Source: Pseudomonas maumuensis
Lineage (GTDB): Bacteria; Pseudomonadota; Gammaproteobacteria; Pseudomonadales; Pseudomonadaceae
Assembly (NCBI RefSeq): GCF_019139675.1
Contig: NZ_CP077077.1
Span: 558,001-622,000 of the forward strand
DNA length: 64,000 nucleotides
Direction of reading: 5' to 3'
The notes under the pieces: model-generated
Database searches by the model: none
What the model saw: only the letters and a program-made list of their open reading frames with translations
Told to the model about the DNA's origin: nothing
Shown here: positions 38,114-49,877 of the stretch, one piece after another
Layout of the letters: each line of letters opens with the position of its first letter
How positions within the stretch are numbered: the stretch's first letter is position 1
Translations under genes and position numbers: made by a program

Positions 38114-38764
38114 TCAGGCCGGCTCGGCCTCGAGTTCCACCATCGCCTCGCGATAGCGCGCCAGCTCCTCGATGGTCAGCACCGGCAGGTTGTACTGCCG
38201 CGCATACACCGCCACTTGCTCGCCGCGGGCCATGCTGCCATCGGGGTTCATCAGTTCGCACAGCACCGCCGCCGGGCGCAGGCCGGCCAGGCGGGCCAGG
38301 TCCACCGAGCCTTCGGTGTGGCCGCGACGGGTCAGCACGCCGCCGTCACGGGCGCGCAGCGGGAATACATGGCCGGGGCTGACGATATGGCGCTGCTGCG
38401 CGGTGGAGCGCAGCGCGGCCTCGATGGTGGTGATGCGGTCCTGTGCCGATACGCCGGTGCTGACGCCCTCGGCGGCTTCGATGGTGACGGTGAAGCCAGT
38501 GCCGTGGCGGGCCTGGTTGTTCTGCACCATCGGCGCCAGCTGCAGGGCGTCGACGGTGGCTTCGTCCAGGCACAGGCAGACGATGCCGCTGCAGTCGCGG
38601 ATCATCATGGCCATGGTCTGCAGCGAAAGGTTCTCGGCAGCGGCGACGATGTCGGCTTCGTCCTCGCGGTCGTCGTCGTCGAGCAGCAGCACTGGACGCC
38701 CGGCCTGGAAGGCGGCGATGGCGGCGCTGACGTTGGGGAATTGCTTGTTAAGCGGGGTGGACAT
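38114..38764 (-). CDS. ribB: 3,4-dihydroxy-2-butanone 4-phosphate synthase (FMN-riboswitch controlled)
   Basis: A stand-alone 216-residue DHBP synthase, second copy of this activity in the window. [18 protein letters not shown] holds the acidic metal and substrate ligands. [23 protein letters not shown] and [31 protein letters not shown] complete the active site. ATG at 38764 follows GAGGAG. A large FMN riboswitch lies just upstream, so this copy should be made when FMN is low. The copy fused in RibBA has no such leader. Confidence 0.94.
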   Translation of the reverse strand: MSTPLNKQFPNVSAAIAAFQAGRPVLLLDDDDREDEADIVAAAENLSLQTMAMMIRDCSGIVCLCLDEATVDALQLAPMVQNNQARHGTGFTVTIEAAEGVSTGVSAQDRITTIEAALRSTAQQRHIVSPGHVFPLRARDGGVLTRRGHTEGSVDLARLAGLRPAAVLCELMNPDGSMARGEQVAVYARQYNLPVLTIEELARYREAMVELEAEPA

Positions 38765-38849
38765 GAAACGCTCCTCGTGAATGATCGATGAACGTCTCGG
38801 GGCGAACAAAATGCGCGCGCAAGGGCGCCTGGACGGCCCCTGCCAAACG

Positions 38850-38982
38850 CCTTCTTTCATCCGGACTATGACCGTCGGCCCTGGAATCTCACCAGATCTG
38901 CTGACCCCCGGCATGGCCGGGGCGCTCGCGGGCTCATCTTTCGATTTACCGCCGGTGGGGACTTTCACCCCGCCCTGAAGAC
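38850..38982 (-). promoter_or_regulatory. FMN riboswitch (RFN element)
   Basis: On the minus strand the conserved RFN blocks appear in order: GGGCGGGGTGAAAGTCCCC, ACCGGCGGTAAATCG, GAGCCCGCGAGCG, then GGTCAGCAGATCTGGTGAGA, CCAGGGCCGACGGTCATAGT and CCGGATGAAAGAAGG. About 85 nt separate it from the ribB start; this stretch contains GC-rich segments that could form an expression platform hairpin. Confidence 0.95.
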
Positions 38983-39022
38983 CGGGCAAGCATACCCCAC
39001 GGTGGCGGTCTGCTGGCAAGCC

Positions 39023-40606
39023 CTACGACTTTAGTTGCTGCCAGTCGAGCCCGAACCGCGCCAGGTACTTGCGCAGGCGGTCGGCGTCGTTGGGGTTGGC
39101 CTTGTCCTGGCGCGACACCGCGAACAGCTGGCGCCCGGCCTCGGACAGGCTCGGGGCGCGGCGGCACGCATCGATCACCGCCCGCAGTTGTACCTGGTCG
39201 AACAGGTCCAGCTCGCGGCCGTCCAGCAGCGGCTCGGTTGCCGATTCCAGGCCCCAGGCATAGCGCAGCCGCTCGATCTCTTCCTCGACCAGTGCTTCGT
39301 CGATGCGCCCGCTGTCGGCCAGGGTCGCCATGCGCGTGATCGATGCCGACAGCTCGCGGAAGTTGCCGGCCCAGCGTGCTTCGCTGGCGTGGGCGAAGGC
39401 CAGGTAGCGGCGCTTGGCTTCGAGGTTGAAGCGCACTTGGCGGCCTTGCTCGCGGGCATGGCGCTGCAGCTCGAAATCCAGGTTCGGCTCGATGTCCTCG
39501 CGCCGCTGGGCCAGGCCCGGCAGGGCGAAGGTCCACAGGTTGATGCGGGCGAACAGGTCTTCGCGGAACGAGCCGTCGGCGACCTTGGCGCGCAGGTCGC
39601 GGTGGGTGCCGGCGATCAGTTGGAAGTCGCTTTCCACTTCACGGTCGGCGCCCAGCGGGAAGAAGCGCTTTTCTTCGATGGCCTTGAGCAGCATGGCCTG
39701 TTCGTCGGCGCCCAGCTCGCCGATTTCGTCGAGGAACAGCATGCCGCCGTCGGCGGCGCGCAGCAGGCCGTCGCGGGCGTTCTGCGCGCCGGTGAAGGCG
39801 CCTTTGGCGTGGCCGAATAGGGTCGACATGGCGCCGTCGCCGCGCAGGGTGGCGCAGTTCACCTCGATGAAGCGACCGCCCAGTTGGTGACGACCGCGCT
39901 TGAGCTCATGGACGCGGCGGGCGAGGAACGACTTGCCGGCGCCGGTCGGGCCGACCAGCAGCATCGGCGCCTTCGAGCGCAGGGCGACCCGTTCGATCTG
40001 CTCGATGGTGCGGTTGAAATCCGGGTTGCGCGTGGCGATGCCGGACTTGAGCAGCGACTGCCCCTCGACCTGTTCGCGGCGAAAGCGCGAGGCGATCGGG
40101 TCGTAGCGCGACAGGTCGAGGTCGATCAGGGTGGCGATGCCGGCCGGGTCGCTGTTTTCGTCGTGCTTGCGCGAGGGCGAGGTCTGCACCAGGCGCGCCG
40201 GCAGGTAGCGCGCCTCGGTGAGCAGGAACCAGCAGATCTGCGCGACGTGGGTGCCAGTGGTGATATGCACCAGGTAGTCCTCGTGCTCGGTGTCGAAGCT
40301 GTAGGCGCTGGCGAAGTCGTGCAGGGCGCCGTAGACCTCCTCGAAATCCCACGGGTTGCGCAGCGCCAGCGGGTGCAGGCGCACCTCGGTGCCGGGCGAG
40401 ACCTGCTGGATGTCGGCGCGGATTCGCTCGGCCAGGCCGAGATCGCGTGCGCTGGGGCCGTGGATAAGTTCCAGGCGGTCCAGAGGCAGGTCGGGTTGCT
40501 GGCACAGGCCGATGGTTGGCCGCCACTTGTTCCAGCGCGCGGCACCCTTGCCGTTGCGGTCGAGGGTGGTGCCGAGAAAACCGATGGCGACGAGGGACTT
40601 GGTCAT
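39023..40606 (-). CDS. rtcR: Sigma-54-dependent activator of RNA repair, RtcR
   Basis: A 527-residue bacterial enhancer-binding protein. The N-terminal RtcR domain (about 1-180, CARF-like) is thought to sense an RNA end or nucleotide signal. The AAA+ domain has Walker A GPTGAGKS, the sigma-54 contact loop GAFTGA, Walker B FLDEIGEL and the R-finger region. The C terminus (SLSEAGRQLFAVSRQ) is the DNA-binding helix-turn-helix. It is divergent from the slipin-rtcB-nucleotidyltransferase operon, whose promoter has a sigma-54 signature, so it probably drives that operon under RNA damage or antibiotic stress. Confidence 0.94.
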   Translation of the reverse strand: MTKSLVAIGFLGTTLDRNGKGAARWNKWRPTIGLCQQPDLPLDRLELIHGPSARDLGLAERIRADIQQVSPGTEVRLHPLALRNPWDFEEVYGALHDFASAYSFDTEHEDYLVHITTGTHVAQICWFLLTEARYLPARLVQTSPSRKHDENSDPAGIATLIDLDLSRYDPIASRFRREQVEGQSLLKSGIATRNPDFNRTIEQIERVALRSKAPMLLVGPTGAGKSFLARRVHELKRGRHQLGGRFIEVNCATLRGDGAMSTLFGHAKGAFTGAQNARDGLLRAADGGMLFLDEIGELGADEQAMLLKAIEEKRFFPLGADREVESDFQLIAGTHRDLRAKVADGSFREDLFARINLWTFALPGLAQRREDIEPNLDFELQRHAREQGRQVRFNLEAKRRYLAFAHASEARWAGNFRELSASITRMATLADSGRIDEALVEEEIERLRYAWGLESATEPLLDGRELDLFDQVQLRAVIDACRRAPSLSEAGRQLFAVSRQDKANPNDADRLRKYLARFGLDWQQLKS

Positions 40607-40631
40607 CCGTGATTATCCAAAAAGATAAATA

Positions 40632-40729
40632 TGTATCGCAGGATATACGAAAAATTGAATAGGCATGACGCTTCGTAATGCACACGCTACCGCGAAATAA
40701 GAAATAAATGCTTATAAATCATTTAGTTA
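40632..40729 (+). promoter_or_regulatory. Candidate RtcR enhancer and IHF site
   Basis: AT-rich DNA between rtcR and its target operon. A short inverted GTAT...ATAC pattern near 40632-40652 lies about 110-130 nt before the sigma-54 promoter, a usual enhancer distance. AATCATTTAGTTA at 40717-40729 matches the IHF consensus WATCARNNNNTTR with one mismatch. Both calls are by eye. Confidence 0.35.
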
Positions 40730-40757
40730 AAAGATTTTTTCAAGGGCGAGTGAAAAC

Positions 40758-40774
40758 CTGGCACGCCGCTCGCT
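40758..40774 (+). promoter_or_regulatory. Sigma-54 promoter of the slipin-rtcB operon
   Basis: CTGGCACGCCGCTCGCT matches YTGGCACG-N4-TTGCW with one mismatch in the -12 block. It faces the slipin gene and lies opposite rtcR, which encodes a GAFTGA-type activator. Transcription should begin near 40786. Confidence 0.8.
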
Positions 40775-40785
40775 ATATCCCTCTC

Positions 40786-41206
40786 GACCGCATCGCCAGG
40801 CAGGCCCTCGGGAAAGGGGAACCCCCCGCCGGTGCATGTACCCACCTTCAGGTGTCGGTGTCGTGCATGCCGCCGCCGCAACGACCGGTCATTGCTGCGC
40901 TGGGCCCCTGGAAAGGCCGGCGCAGACGCTCGCCGGGCAAAGCCCCGGCACTACCCTCCTAAGGTAGCTACAACCGCAACACCCGCAGGTGGGGCACAGG
41001 CAACGCAACCAGGGCCAGGATGGTCCGCTTTTGCGAAGGACGCCTGGGCCACCGCTGGCCCACCCGGCCCGCCGGCCGGGCCTGGCGCAACGATGGAGGC
41101 CGCCGGAGCAAGCGCTCCCGGCCCCGGACTCCGCCAGGCTTCGCCCACGGCGCTCGGTGAGTCGGCGACCCCTGCAACCAAGGACATTGATAAAAGGATG
41201 AGCAAG
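40786..41206 (+). ncRNA. Structured leader RNA of the rtc operon (function unknown)
   Basis: About 420 nt without a convincing gene lie between the sigma-54 promoter and slipin. Hairpins seen by eye: GCCGGG/CCCGGC at 40932-40949; CTACC-CTCCTAA-GGTAG at 40951-40967, a 5-bp stem with a 7-nt loop like an anticodon arm and separated from the previous hairpin by one A, as in a tRNA; and CCCGGCC/GGCCGGG further on (about 41067-41084). Some bacteria encode tRNA-like Y RNAs next to rtcBA, but no Ro60 gene is here. The frame stays open back to 40832, yet its translation is low-complexity and unlike slipins. Confidence 0.45.
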
Positions 41207-42337
41207 ATGAAACTGTTGAAACGCTTTGTGGTGAAGAAGAACGAACGTGGCCTACTGATGAGCGAAGGCGACTTCGTGTCGATTCTCGAGCCTGGCCAGT
41301 ACTCGCGTTTTGACTGGAAAGACCGGCTGGCGGTGACCACCTTCAGCCTCCAATCCCCACTGTTCGACCACCCGCTGGCGCAGTACCTGCGCGGGCAGGA
41401 GCCAGCTCTGGTCGAGCAGCATTTCGAAGCCATGGACCTGGCGCAGCACGAGGCCGGCCTGCGTTTCGAGGACGGCCGCCTGGTCGAGTTGCTGCCACCG
41501 GACAGTCGCCGCCTGTACTGGAAAGGCCAGGTCGAGCATGGCTTGCAGCGCATCGACCTGAATCAGGGCCGGCGCCTGGACGATGAACTGGTGGTTCGCC
41601 TGAGTCGCCCTGGCGTGGCCGGCACGGATCTGGTGCTGCTGGCGCTGGTGCCGGCGTTCCATGTCGGCGTGCTGAAGATCGACGGCGTGGTGGCCGGGTT
41701 GCTCGAGCCGGGCCGGCATGGCTACTGGCGCTGCGGCAGCCAGGTAGCGGTGGAGATGGTCGACACCCGCCTGCAGGCGCTGGAGGTCAACGGCCAGGAG
41801 ATCCTCACCCGCGACAAGGTCAGCCTGCGCCTGAGCCTGGTGGCCAACTGGCGCTACACCGATGTACTCGGCGCCCACGGGCAGATGAGCAAACCGGTGG
41901 AGCACCTGTACCGCGAACTGCAGTTCGGTTTGCGTGCCGCGGTGGGCACCCGCACCCTCGACGAACTGCTGGAAGACAAGCAGTCCATCGACGGTAGCGT
42001 CACCGAGCACCTGCTGGCGCACCTGCAAGGCAGTGGCCTGGAGGTGAGCAGCCTGGGGGTGCGCGACATCATCCTGCCGGGCGAGATGAAAACCCTGCTG
42101 GCCCAGGTGGTGGAGGCGGAAAAGGCCGCCCAGGCCAACGTGATCCGCCGGCGTGAGGAAACCCAGGCGACCCGCTCGCTGCTCAACACCGCCAAGGTGA
42201 TGGAAGGCAACCCGACGGCCCTGCGCCTGAAGGAGCTGGAAACCCTGGAGCGGGTGGCCGAGCGCATCGACCGGATTTCGGTGTTCGGTGGCCTGGATCA
42301 GGTATTGAATGGCATGGTCAGCCTCAAGGCGGGTTGA
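41207..42337 (+). CDS. Slipin / SPFH (band 7) family protein of the RNA-repair operon
   Basis: A 376-residue SPFH-type protein. The N terminus MKLLKRFVVKKNERGLLM lacks a clear membrane helix. The SPFH core has VEMVDTRLQALEVNGQEILTRDKVSLRLSLVANWRYTDVLG and LYRELQFGLRAAVGTRTLDELLEDKQSID. A C-terminal helical segment follows (LLAQVVEAEKAAQANVIRRREETQATRSLLNTAKVMEGNP). ATG at 41207 has AAGGA 8 nt upstream; an ATG 9 nt earlier lacks spacing. It is the first gene behind the sigma-54 promoter and precedes rtcB. Slipins sit beside RtcB in several bacteria, but their role in RNA repair is not established. Confidence 0.85.
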   Translation: MKLLKRFVVKKNERGLLMSEGDFVSILEPGQYSRFDWKDRLAVTTFSLQSPLFDHPLAQYLRGQEPALVEQHFEAMDLAQHEAGLRFEDGRLVELLPPDSRRLYWKGQVEHGLQRIDLNQGRRLDDELVVRLSRPGVAGTDLVLLALVPAFHVGVLKIDGVVAGLLEPGRHGYWRCGSQVAVEMVDTRLQALEVNGQEILTRDKVSLRLSLVANWRYTDVLGAHGQMSKPVEHLYRELQFGLRAAVGTRTLDELLEDKQSIDGSVTEHLLAHLQGSGLEVSSLGVRDIILPGEMKTLLAQVVEAEKAAQANVIRRREETQATRSLLNTAKVMEGNPTALRLKELETLERVAERIDRISVFGGLDQVLNGMVSLKAG

Positions 42338-42376
42338 CCCTTTGCGACACGACGTAACGCAACAAGGAACAAGGCA

Positions 42377-43582
42377 ATGAACATACTCGAAGTGGCGGGC
42401 GGCAAGCCGATCAAACTGTGGACCGACGGCGTGCCGGTCGAGGACGACGCCCGCAAGCAGCTGATGAACACGGCGAAGATGCCGTTCATCTTCAAGCACC
42501 TGGCGGTGATGCCGGACGTACACCTGGGCAAGGGCTCGACCATCGGCAGCGTGATCCCCACCGTGGGCGCGATCATCCCGGCGGCGGTGGGCGTGGACAT
42601 CGGCTGCGGCATGATCGCCGCGCGCACCTCGCTGCACGCCCGCGACCTGCCCGACAACCTGCATGGCCTGCGCACGGCCATCGAGAAGGCCGTGCCCCAC
42701 GGCAAGACTTTCGGTCGTCGCGACCAGGGCGCCTGGGACAACGTGCCGAACCAGGCCGACCAGGTCTGGAGCGGCCTGGCCGGGCGCTTCAAGGCGATCA
42801 CCGACAAGCATCCACGGCTGGAGAAGACCAACAACCGTCAGCACCTGGGGACACTGGGCGGTGGCAACCATTTCATCGAGGTCTGCCTGGACGAGGCCGA
42901 CCGCGTCTGGTTCATGCTGCACAGTGGCTCGCGTGGCGTCGGCAACGCCATCGGCAACCTGTTCATCGAATTGGCCCAGGCTGATATGCGCCAGCACATG
43001 GTCAACCTGCCAGATCGCGACCTGGCGTACTTCGAGGAAGGTAGCCGGCACTTCGCCGACTACGTCGAGGCGGTCGAGTGGGCGCAGGACTTCGCCCGGC
43101 ACAACCGCGAGCTGATGATGCAGGCGGTGGTCGCCGCCACCCGCAAGGTGCTGGGCAAACCGTTCGAGGCGAGCCTCGAGGCGGTCAACTGCCACCATAA
43201 CTATGTGCAGAAAGAGCAGCACTTCGGTCGCGAGGTGCTGGTGACCCGCAAGGGCGCGGTGTCGGCGCAGAAGGGCCAGTTGGGGATCATCCCCGGCTCC
43301 ATGGGCGCCAAGAGTTTCATCGTGCGTGGCCTGGGCAACGAGGAATCGTTCTGCTCGTGCAGCCATGGTGCGGGCCGGGTCATGAGCCGCACCAAGGCCA
43401 AGAGCCGCTTTACGGTCGAAGACCAACAGCGCGCCACTGCCCATGTGGAGTGCCGCAAGGACAAGGATGTGATCGACGAGATCCCGATGGCCTACAAGGA
43501 TATCGATGCAGTGATGCAGGCCCAGCGTGAGTTGGTCGAAGTGGTGCATACCCTGCGTCAGGTGGTGTGCGTGAAAGGTTGA
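42377..43582 (+). CDS. rtcB: RNA ligase RtcB
   Basis: A 401-residue GTP-dependent ligase joining 2',3'-cyclic phosphate or 3'-phosphate ends to 5'-OH ends. The metal ligands appear in AVGVDIGCGM (Cys), GTLGGGNHFIE (His) and NCHHNYVQKE (His). The guanylylated His is in CSHGAGRVMSR. The length matches the E. coli-type RtcB. It follows slipin by 39 nt. No rtcA cyclase gene follows; a nucleotidyltransferase does. Confidence 0.96.
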   Translation: MNILEVAGGKPIKLWTDGVPVEDDARKQLMNTAKMPFIFKHLAVMPDVHLGKGSTIGSVIPTVGAIIPAAVGVDIGCGMIAARTSLHARDLPDNLHGLRTAIEKAVPHGKTFGRRDQGAWDNVPNQADQVWSGLAGRFKAITDKHPRLEKTNNRQHLGTLGGGNHFIEVCLDEADRVWFMLHSGSRGVGNAIGNLFIELAQADMRQHMVNLPDRDLAYFEEGSRHFADYVEAVEWAQDFARHNRELMMQAVVAATRKVLGKPFEASLEAVNCHHNYVQKEQHFGREVLVTRKGAVSAQKGQLGIIPGSMGAKSFIVRGLGNEESFCSCSHGAGRVMSRTKAKSRFTVEDQQRATAHVECRKDKDVIDEIPMAYKDIDAVMQAQRELVEVVHTLRQVVCVKG

Positions 43583-43621
43583 GACGGGCGCCGGGTGGCG
43601 CCCAGTACAAGGAACGAAGAC

Positions 43622-44422
43622 ATGTATCAGGACGACCCCCATCCACTGCCCGAGGCGATGCGCGCCCGGGTGCTCGATGAACTGCAACGTATCGAGCGCG
43701 AGCACCAGGTGACCGTGCTCTATGCCTGCGAGTCCGGCAGCCGAGCCTGGGGCTTCGCCTCGCCGGACAGCGACTACGACGTGCGCTTCGTCTACGTGCC
43801 ACGCAACGACTGGTACCTGCGGGTGGACGAGCCTCGCGATGTGATCGAGCGTCCACTGAGCGACGAACTGGACATCAGCGGCTGGGAGCTGCGCAAGACC
43901 CTGCGCCTGATGCGTGGCGCCAACCCGAGCCTGCTCGAGTGGCTGGGCTCGCCGCTGGTGTATCGCGCCGATGCCGAGGCCACCGCGCGCCTGCGTGAAC
44001 TGGGCGAGGCCTTCTACTCGCCGCGCGCGGTGCGCCATCACTACTTGTCGATGGCGCGCAAGAACCTGCGTGGCTACCTGATGGGCGAGACGGTGCGTTT
44101 CAAGAAGTACCTGTACGTGCTGCGGCCGTTGCTGGCGGTGCGCTGGATCGACCAGGGGCTGGGAATGCCGCCGACGGCGTTTGCCGAGTTGATGGCACGC
44201 ACCGTCGATGACCCGCGATTGCAGGCGGCGATCGATGCATTGCTGGCCGTGAAACGACGCAGTGGCGAGGCGGCGCATGGGCCGCGGGACGAAGTGCTGC
44301 ACGGATTCATCGAGGCCGAGCTGGCGCGGGCCGATGCGGCGGGAGAGGTGCCGGTGACGCGGGGTGACAGCGAACTGTTGGATGCGTTTTTGCGGGACAC
44401 GGTGCGCAAGTGTCACGCCTGA
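43622..44422 (+). CDS. Predicted nucleotidyltransferase (YcgL/DUF4037-like) of the RtcB operon
   Basis: A 266-residue minimal-nucleotidyltransferase-type protein. The active site is SGSRAWGFASPDSDYDVRFVYV, i.e. GS followed by DxD at about residues 40-60. A helical C-terminal domain follows (LSMARKNLRGYLMGETVRFKKYLYVLRPLLAVRWI). The start ATG at 43622 lies 39 nt after rtcB. Similar genes accompany rtcB in other Pseudomonas. It may modify RNA 3' ends before or after ligation; this is inferred from family and context only. Confidence 0.82.
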   Translation: MYQDDPHPLPEAMRARVLDELQRIEREHQVTVLYACESGSRAWGFASPDSDYDVRFVYVPRNDWYLRVDEPRDVIERPLSDELDISGWELRKTLRLMRGANPSLLEWLGSPLVYRADAEATARLRELGEAFYSPRAVRHHYLSMARKNLRGYLMGETVRFKKYLYVLRPLLAVRWIDQGLGMPPTAFAELMARTVDDPRLQAAIDALLAVKRRSGEAAHGPRDEVLHGFIEAELARADAAGEVPVTRGDSELLDAFLRDTVRKCHA

Positions 44423-44424
44423 TT

Positions 44425-47639
<3,215 letters not shown>

Positions 47640-47722
47640 GTGTGATCTCCGGCGCGGCGGGCTGATTTCAAGAGATCACAGATGGTAATAGCTCTTATTT
47701 GAGAGTAAAGCGCATTAACTTT

Positions 47723-49060
47723 CTAAACACTTTCGGTCGCGGGCAGTAGCAGGTGCAGGCACAACCCAGGGTAGCCATTGCTCGCCCACAGCCGTCCGCC
47801 CTGTAGCTCGATGGCGCGCCGGGCGATGGCCAGGCCCAGGCCGAAACCGGCGCCGCTGCCGGGCAGGCGGCGATAGGCCTGGAAGATCGGTTCAAGTTCC
47901 GCCTCCGGCACCCCAGGCCCGTGGTCGCGCAGGCACAGGTGCCAATGCGTGCCCTCGCGCCAGCCTTCCAGGCTGACGTGGCCACCTGCGGGCGAATGGC
48001 GGATGGCGTTGCGCAGCAGGTTTTCCAAGGCCTGGGCCAGGCTGTCCAGGTGAGCCTGCACCTGGCAGTCGAGGCCGAGCGAGCAGGGCAGCCGGTCCTT
48101 CGCCCAGCCGCTCTCGAAGCTGCTGTCCTGGACCAGCGCTTCCCACACCGAGAGCACCAGCACCGGCTCGGTCGCCAGTTGCGGCTGCTCGGTGTCCAGC
48201 CACGCCAGGTCGAGGGTGTCCTCCAGCAGTTTCTGCATGTCGGTCACTTCCCGGTCCAGGCGCTGGCGCAACTGCTCCGGGGGCAGGCCGCTGTCATGGG
48301 CGATGCGCAGGCGCGCCAGCGGCGTGCGCAGTTCGTGGGACAGGGTGCGCAGCAGCAGGCGTTGCTGGTCCAGGCTCCTGCGCAGGCGTACGGCCATGTG
48401 CTCGAAGGCCTGGGCCAGCTCGCCCAGTTCGTCGCGACGCTCCTGCAGGGGCAGGCCGGGGCCGTCCAGGTCGTCGGCACGCAATGCGTGGGCGCGGTCG
48501 CGCAGGCGGTTGAGGGGTACGACCAAATGGCGGTACAACGCCAGGCCCAGCAGCAAGGCGAGCAGGGCGGGGGCAACGCCGTGGGTGATCACGTGGGTCC
48601 AGGGGGTCAACCCGGTGGGCAGCAGGTGTTCAGGGAGCTGGATGACCAGGCGGCCGTCCTGGGGGCGGGTGGGGAACTCGATGCTCACATAGGGCAACTC
48701 GTCCTGCAGGCGGCGGCTCATCGGCCAGTCGAGCTTGCGCATGAAGGTCAGGCGGCTGGCCTCCTCTGCGCTCAACGGCGTGGTACCGAGGCTCTGCAGG
48801 TGTGGGCCGATGATGGCGACCCAGGTGTCCTCCTCGGCTTGTAGCCGGCGGCGCAGGCGCTCCACGCCGTTGGCGCCGTCTGTGCGCCAGGCCTGCTCGG
48901 CCTGTTCGGCGAAGCCTGCCAGGTACACCCGGTCGGCGGGGGCGAGGAAGTAGGTGCTGCGCTCGACCGACAGCCCCCAGGTCCAGATCAGCCAGGTCAG
49001 CAGCAGGCAGAAGCACACCTGCAGCAGCGCCAGTTTCCACAGCAGCGGATGCCGGCGCAT
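47723..49060 (-). CDS. pfeS: Sensor histidine kinase, PfeS-like
   Basis: A 445-residue membrane kinase. TM1 is WKLALLQVCFCLLLTWLIW. A periplasmic sensor spans about 35-160, TM2 is VAPALLALLLGLALY, and a HAMP linker follows. The H-box is TLSHELRTPLARLRIAHD, the N-box is ALENLLRNAIRHSP, and the G-boxes are RDHGPGVPE and GAGFGLGLAIARR. The start overlaps the response regulator stop by 1 nt. It probably senses the iron-catecholate in the periplasm and works with the regulator on pfeA. Confidence 0.9.
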   Translation of the reverse strand: MRRHPLLWKLALLQVCFCLLLTWLIWTWGLSVERSTYFLAPADRVYLAGFAEQAEQAWRTDGANGVERLRRRLQAEEDTWVAIIGPHLQSLGTTPLSAEEASRLTFMRKLDWPMSRRLQDELPYVSIEFPTRPQDGRLVIQLPEHLLPTGLTPWTHVITHGVAPALLALLLGLALYRHLVVPLNRLRDRAHALRADDLDGPGLPLQERRDELGELAQAFEHMAVRLRRSLDQQRLLLRTLSHELRTPLARLRIAHDSGLPPEQLRQRLDREVTDMQKLLEDTLDLAWLDTEQPQLATEPVLVLSVWEALVQDSSFESGWAKDRLPCSLGLDCQVQAHLDSLAQALENLLRNAIRHSPAGGHVSLEGWREGTHWHLCLRDHGPGVPEAELEPIFQAYRRLPGSGAGFGLGLAIARRAIELQGGRLWASNGYPGLCLHLLLPATESV

Positions 49061-49752
49061 CAGGCGCTACCTGTGTCGACCAGGATATAGCCCTGGCCGC
49101 GCACGGCCTGGATCTCCAGGTGCCCCGCACCGATGGCGGCGAGCTTGCGGCGCAGATTGCAGACATGCACGTCCAGGCCACGGTCGAGACGGGTGTAGGC
49201 CCGGTGCAGGACGCTCTGGTAGAGAAAGGCCTTGCTCAGCGCCTCGCCGGGGTGGGCCTGCAAGGTCGCCAGCAAGCGGTACTCGGAACCGGTCAGCCCG
49301 GCGCTCTGGCCATGGTGCGCGACATCATGCTTGGCCGTGTCGAAGTCCAATGCGCAGGCATTGCGCGGGGCGGCTGGGCGCCGGTCCAGCGCCACCCGGC
49401 GCAGCAGGGCATCGACCCGGGCATCCAGCTCGGCCAGGCTGAAGGGCTTGGGCAGGTAGTCGTCGGCGCCACGGGTGAAACCGCTGATGCGATCCTGCTC
49501 GGCACCCAGGGCCGACATCAGCATCACCGGCACGGCCTGGTGCCGGCGCAGTTCGTCGAGCAGGCTGAGGCCGTCGACACCCGGGAGCATGATGTCCAGC
49601 AGTAGCAGGTCGAAGTGTGCCTGGTGTATCGCATTCAAGGCCTGGGTGCCGTTCTCGCAGGCCTGGACACGGAAGCCACGGCGCAGGAAGTGCTGTTCCA
49701 GGTCCTGGCGCAGGCGGGGGTCGTCTTCGGCAAGGAGAAGCTTGGGGGACAC
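49060..49752 (-). CDS. pfeR: Response regulator, PfeR-like (OmpR family)
   Basis: A 230-residue regulator. The receiver domain (about 1-120) has EDD at 9-11, the phospho-acceptor Asp in LLLLDIMLPG, and the conserved Lys in YLPKPFS. The C-terminal winged helix has LTGSEYRLLATLQAHPGEALSK and DVHVCNLRRKLAAIG...VRGQGYIL. The gene order pfeR-pfeS-pfeA-pfeE on one strand copies that of P. aeruginosa. A Fur-like box precedes it. Confidence 0.91.
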   Translation of the reverse strand: MSPKLLLAEDDPRLRQDLEQHFLRRGFRVQACENGTQALNAIHQAHFDLLLLDIMLPGVDGLSLLDELRRHQAVPVMLMSALGAEQDRISGFTRGADDYLPKPFSLAELDARVDALLRRVALDRRPAAPRNACALDFDTAKHDVAHHGQSAGLTGSEYRLLATLQAHPGEALSKAFLYQSVLHRAYTRLDRGLDVHVCNLRRKLAAIGAGHLEIQAVRGQGYILVDTGSA

Positions 49753-49763
49753 GGGGTGACCTT

Positions 49764-49793
49764 GATGAGAATGCGTTGCAAATACGAATCATC
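49764..49793 (-). promoter_or_regulatory. Fur-like box upstream of pfeR
   Basis: A 30-nt imperfect palindrome at 12-41 nt upstream of the pfeR start. It contains GAGAATGCGTTGCAAATACG and GAATCATC, resembling overlapping Fur hexamers. Iron control of the pfe genes is expected. Confidence 0.55.
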
Positions 49794-49877
49794 CCATTGG
49801 CGACGGTGCCGCGGCAATGGCCAGGTGCTGGCATTTCGTCGCGTTACACGGTACCGGCAGGGGCGGCCTGGGTGATG

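Noticed and set aside
40832..41206. Open frame continuous with slipin that would add 125 N-terminal residues
   Set aside because: Its translation is rich in Arg, Pro, Ala and Gly and lacks slipin features. The DNA folds into strong hairpins, and a good ribosome site exists only before ATG 41207.
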